Assembly: GCA_007122045.1 (NCBI GenBank)
Contig: SKJM01000254.1
Span: 1-7,104, forward strand
DNA: 7,104 bases
Reading direction: 5' to 3'
Source of the DNA: Planctomycetales bacterium
Lineage (GTDB): Bacteria > Planctomycetota > Planctomycetia > Pirellulales > Thermoguttaceae
Shown here: positions 6,186 to 7,104 of the stretch, piece after piece
Layout: every line of letters starts with the position of its first letter
Position numbering within the stretch: the first letter of the stretch is position 1
The notes under the pieces: generated by a model
Seen by the model: only the letters and a program-made list of their open reading frames with translations
What the model was told of the DNA's origin: nothing
Database searches by the model: none
Position numbers and translations under genes: made by a program

Positions 6186-6345
6186 GGTCCATTTTTCGGC
6201 CAACCGGCGCTATCTTCAGGGAAAGACGATGCCCGAAAATGGACCTGTCCCCTTACCGGCCGAAGGGGACAGTCCCATTTTCGCGGCGAATAGGGCGTTC
6301 TCGACGAGGAATACCTTCTCCGCCGCGAAAATTGGGACAGTCCCC
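6186..6345. repeat. REP-like cluster of four related arms between convergent genes
   Basis: Four variants of a module combining an A/T-rich AAAAT or ATTTT end with a GGGAC-N-GTCCC-like core alternate in orientation. They are about 6186-6199, 6233-6254, 6263-6288 and 6321-6345. Arms 6236-6254 and 6263-6281 pair over 19 bases with two mismatches around an eight-base loop; two more pairs extend the base. CGCGGCG (6282-6288) pairs with CGCCGCG (6321-6327) around a 32-base centre, flanked by CCCATTTT and AAAATTGGG. GGTCCATTTTTCGG (6186-6199) pairs with CCGAAAATGGACC (6233-6245) with one extra T. Such clusters are typical of REP elements, which are moved by RAYT transposases, but no transposase gene is present here. 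Part of it may also serve as the 3' end of the uxaC transcript. Confidence 0.7.
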
Positions 6346-6356
6346 CGTGAACGGTT

Positions 6357-6410
6357 ACAACAAAAGAAAGCGGGCCGCCGTCGGCTCGGGGGGCAAGCCG
6401 GCGACGGCCC
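6357..6410 (-). terminator. Rho-independent terminator of the secretin gene
   Basis: Read on the minus strand, GGGCCGTCGCCGGCT (6410-6396) pairs with AGCCGACGGCGGCCC (6386-6372). There is one T-G wobble and one mismatch in 15 positions, with a nine-base loop. The T-rich run CTTTCTTTTGTTG follows (6370-6358). It starts about 58 bases after the secretin stop codon and points in that gene's direction. On the plus strand the hairpin is followed by AGGGAGGGAG, so it does not fit as a uxaC terminator. Confidence 0.75.
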
Positions 6411-6431
6411 AGGGAGGGAGGCCGCTGCGTT

Positions 6432-6459
6432 AAGGCGGGATGCGTGAAAAGGCGGGATG
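6432..6459. repeat. Short direct repeat, AAGGCGGGATG twice
   Basis: AAGGCGGGATG occurs at 6432-6442 and 6449-6459, 17 bases apart, just after the secretin stop codon. Both copies are followed by purine-rich sequence. It is probably a small local duplication without function. Confidence 0.5.
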
Positions 6460-6467
6460 AAAAGGAC

Positions 6468-7104
6468 TCATAGCGGCGCGATACCCAACCGTTCCTCTTC
6501 CTCTTCCTGGATGATGATCCGCGGCGTGACCATCATCATGAGGCTCTGGGTCTCGCGCCCAATGCCGACGTTCTTGAACAGCCGGTTGATATACGGCAGC
6601 TTGTTGAGCATCGGCACGCCGAACTCGTTCCGGCCTTCGCTCAGGCGCTTGATGCCGCCGAGGAGCACGGTTCCCCCGTCCGGTACGCTCACCGTCGTGG
6701 TGACGGTGACGAACGAGAACGTGGGAAGCTGCACCGTAGTGCCCCGGCTCGTTTCGGTAACTTCTTCGTTGTCGTCGGTACGCCGCCAGTCACGGGGGTC
6801 GCCGGGGTTGACCCAGCCGGCGCCCGACCGTTCGGTCCTCGTCGTCTGTTCTCCTTCGAACGTGAAGGTTCGCACCTCGTCGCTGATCTGGCTGAAGAAG
6901 GGCACAACCGTCAGGCGCACGAACCGGCGGTCCTTCGAAACCACCGCCTGCACCGTCATGAACGTCCCCTCGGAGAGCACGACGATGACCGGCTGCTGGG
7001 CGGCTGCGAAGTCGCCCACGACGGGGATGACGCTGATGACGAACGGGCTTTGCGAGGTATCGGAGACGAACGCCTGCTGGCCGTTGAACAGGGTGACCTT
7101 CGGC
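6468..7104 (-). CDS. Secretin (type II/III secretion or type IV pilus outer-membrane channel), C-terminal part
   Basis: The C-terminal 211 residues of a secretin are visible; the N-terminal part lies beyond the window. Secretins form multimeric outer-membrane channels for type II secretion, type IV pili or related systems. The open frame continues upstream of the GTG at 7017-7019 to the window edge, reading VTLFNGQQAFVSD near the edge, so that GTG is not the start. Family marks follow in order: a VQAVVSKDRRFVRLTVVPFF beta-strand region, then VSVPDGGTVLLGGIKR (the secretin-domain signature), GVPMLNKLPYINRLFKN, and MMMVTPRIIIQ close to the C-terminus. A polar segment rich in Glu, Asp, Arg, Thr and Gly lies between the beta-strand region and the signature. 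The tail after the last strand is short and has an EEEEE run. Which secretion system it serves cannot be told from this fragment. A terminator follows at 6357-6410. Confidence 0.88.
   Translation of the reverse strand, partial: PKVTLFNGQQAFVSDTSQSPFVISVIPVVGDFAAAQQPVIVVLSEGTFMTVQAVVSKDRRFVRLTVVPFFSQISDEVRTFTFEGEQTTRTERSGAGWVNPGDPRDWRRTDDNEEVTETSRGTTVQLPTFSFVTVTTTVSVPDGGTVLLGGIKRLSEGRNEFGVPMLNKLPYINRLFKNVGIGRETQSLMMMVTPRIIIQEEEEERLGIAPL

Noticed and set aside
4891..6447. A 518-codon plus-strand frame overlapping uxaC out of frame
   Set aside because: Its product is Arg/Gly-rich and without motifs, and it overlaps the well-supported uxaC reading frame almost entirely.

Overview
The window is GC-rich (roughly 60-65% by eye) and looks like a chromosomal stretch from a planctomycete, probably of the Pirellulales type. 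That assignment is an inference. It rests on the style of the proteins (the secretin C-terminus, the uronate isomerase, the PAP2-like protein) and on the intergenic repeats, and no search was run. No mobile element gene, CRISPR array, rRNA or tRNA was seen.

Left part, minus strand (76-2895): two genes separated by 6 bases, so probably one operon. Upstream is a 602-residue multi-membrane ArnT/PMT-type glycosyltransferase. Downstream is a 334-residue family 2 glycosyltransferase of the polyprenyl-phosphate sugar synthase type. Together they suggest a two-step route: the GT2 loads a sugar onto a polyprenyl phosphate on the cytoplasmic face, and the ArnT-like enzyme transfers it to an acceptor on the outer face. 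The region upstream of the pair (2896-3230) holds a perfect 18-bp palindrome, a weak promoter candidate, and a set of 32-bp-period repeats with one inverted copy.

Middle (3231-4723): a minus-strand PAP2-superfamily protein with a GTG start and two substituted motif residues, then a 467-base divergent intergenic region. The plus-strand side of that region carries a good sigma70-like promoter, a leader of about 190 nt, and a textbook Rho-independent terminator that ends only 7 bases before the ribosome binding site of the next gene. No upstream plus-strand gene needs terminating there. The arrangement therefore suggests an attenuated leader or a small RNA in front of uxaC, and it is the most interesting item in the window.

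Right part: uxaC (glucuronate/uronate isomerase, 4724-6148, plus) converges on a secretin gene (minus, 6468 to beyond the window end). The 319-base convergent gap holds a REP-like cluster of four related arms around a GGGAC-N-GTCCC core, and a strong terminator for the secretin gene.

The long plus-strand open frames lying over the minus-strand genes (for example 94-2889) are treated as shadows of high-GC coding sequence.
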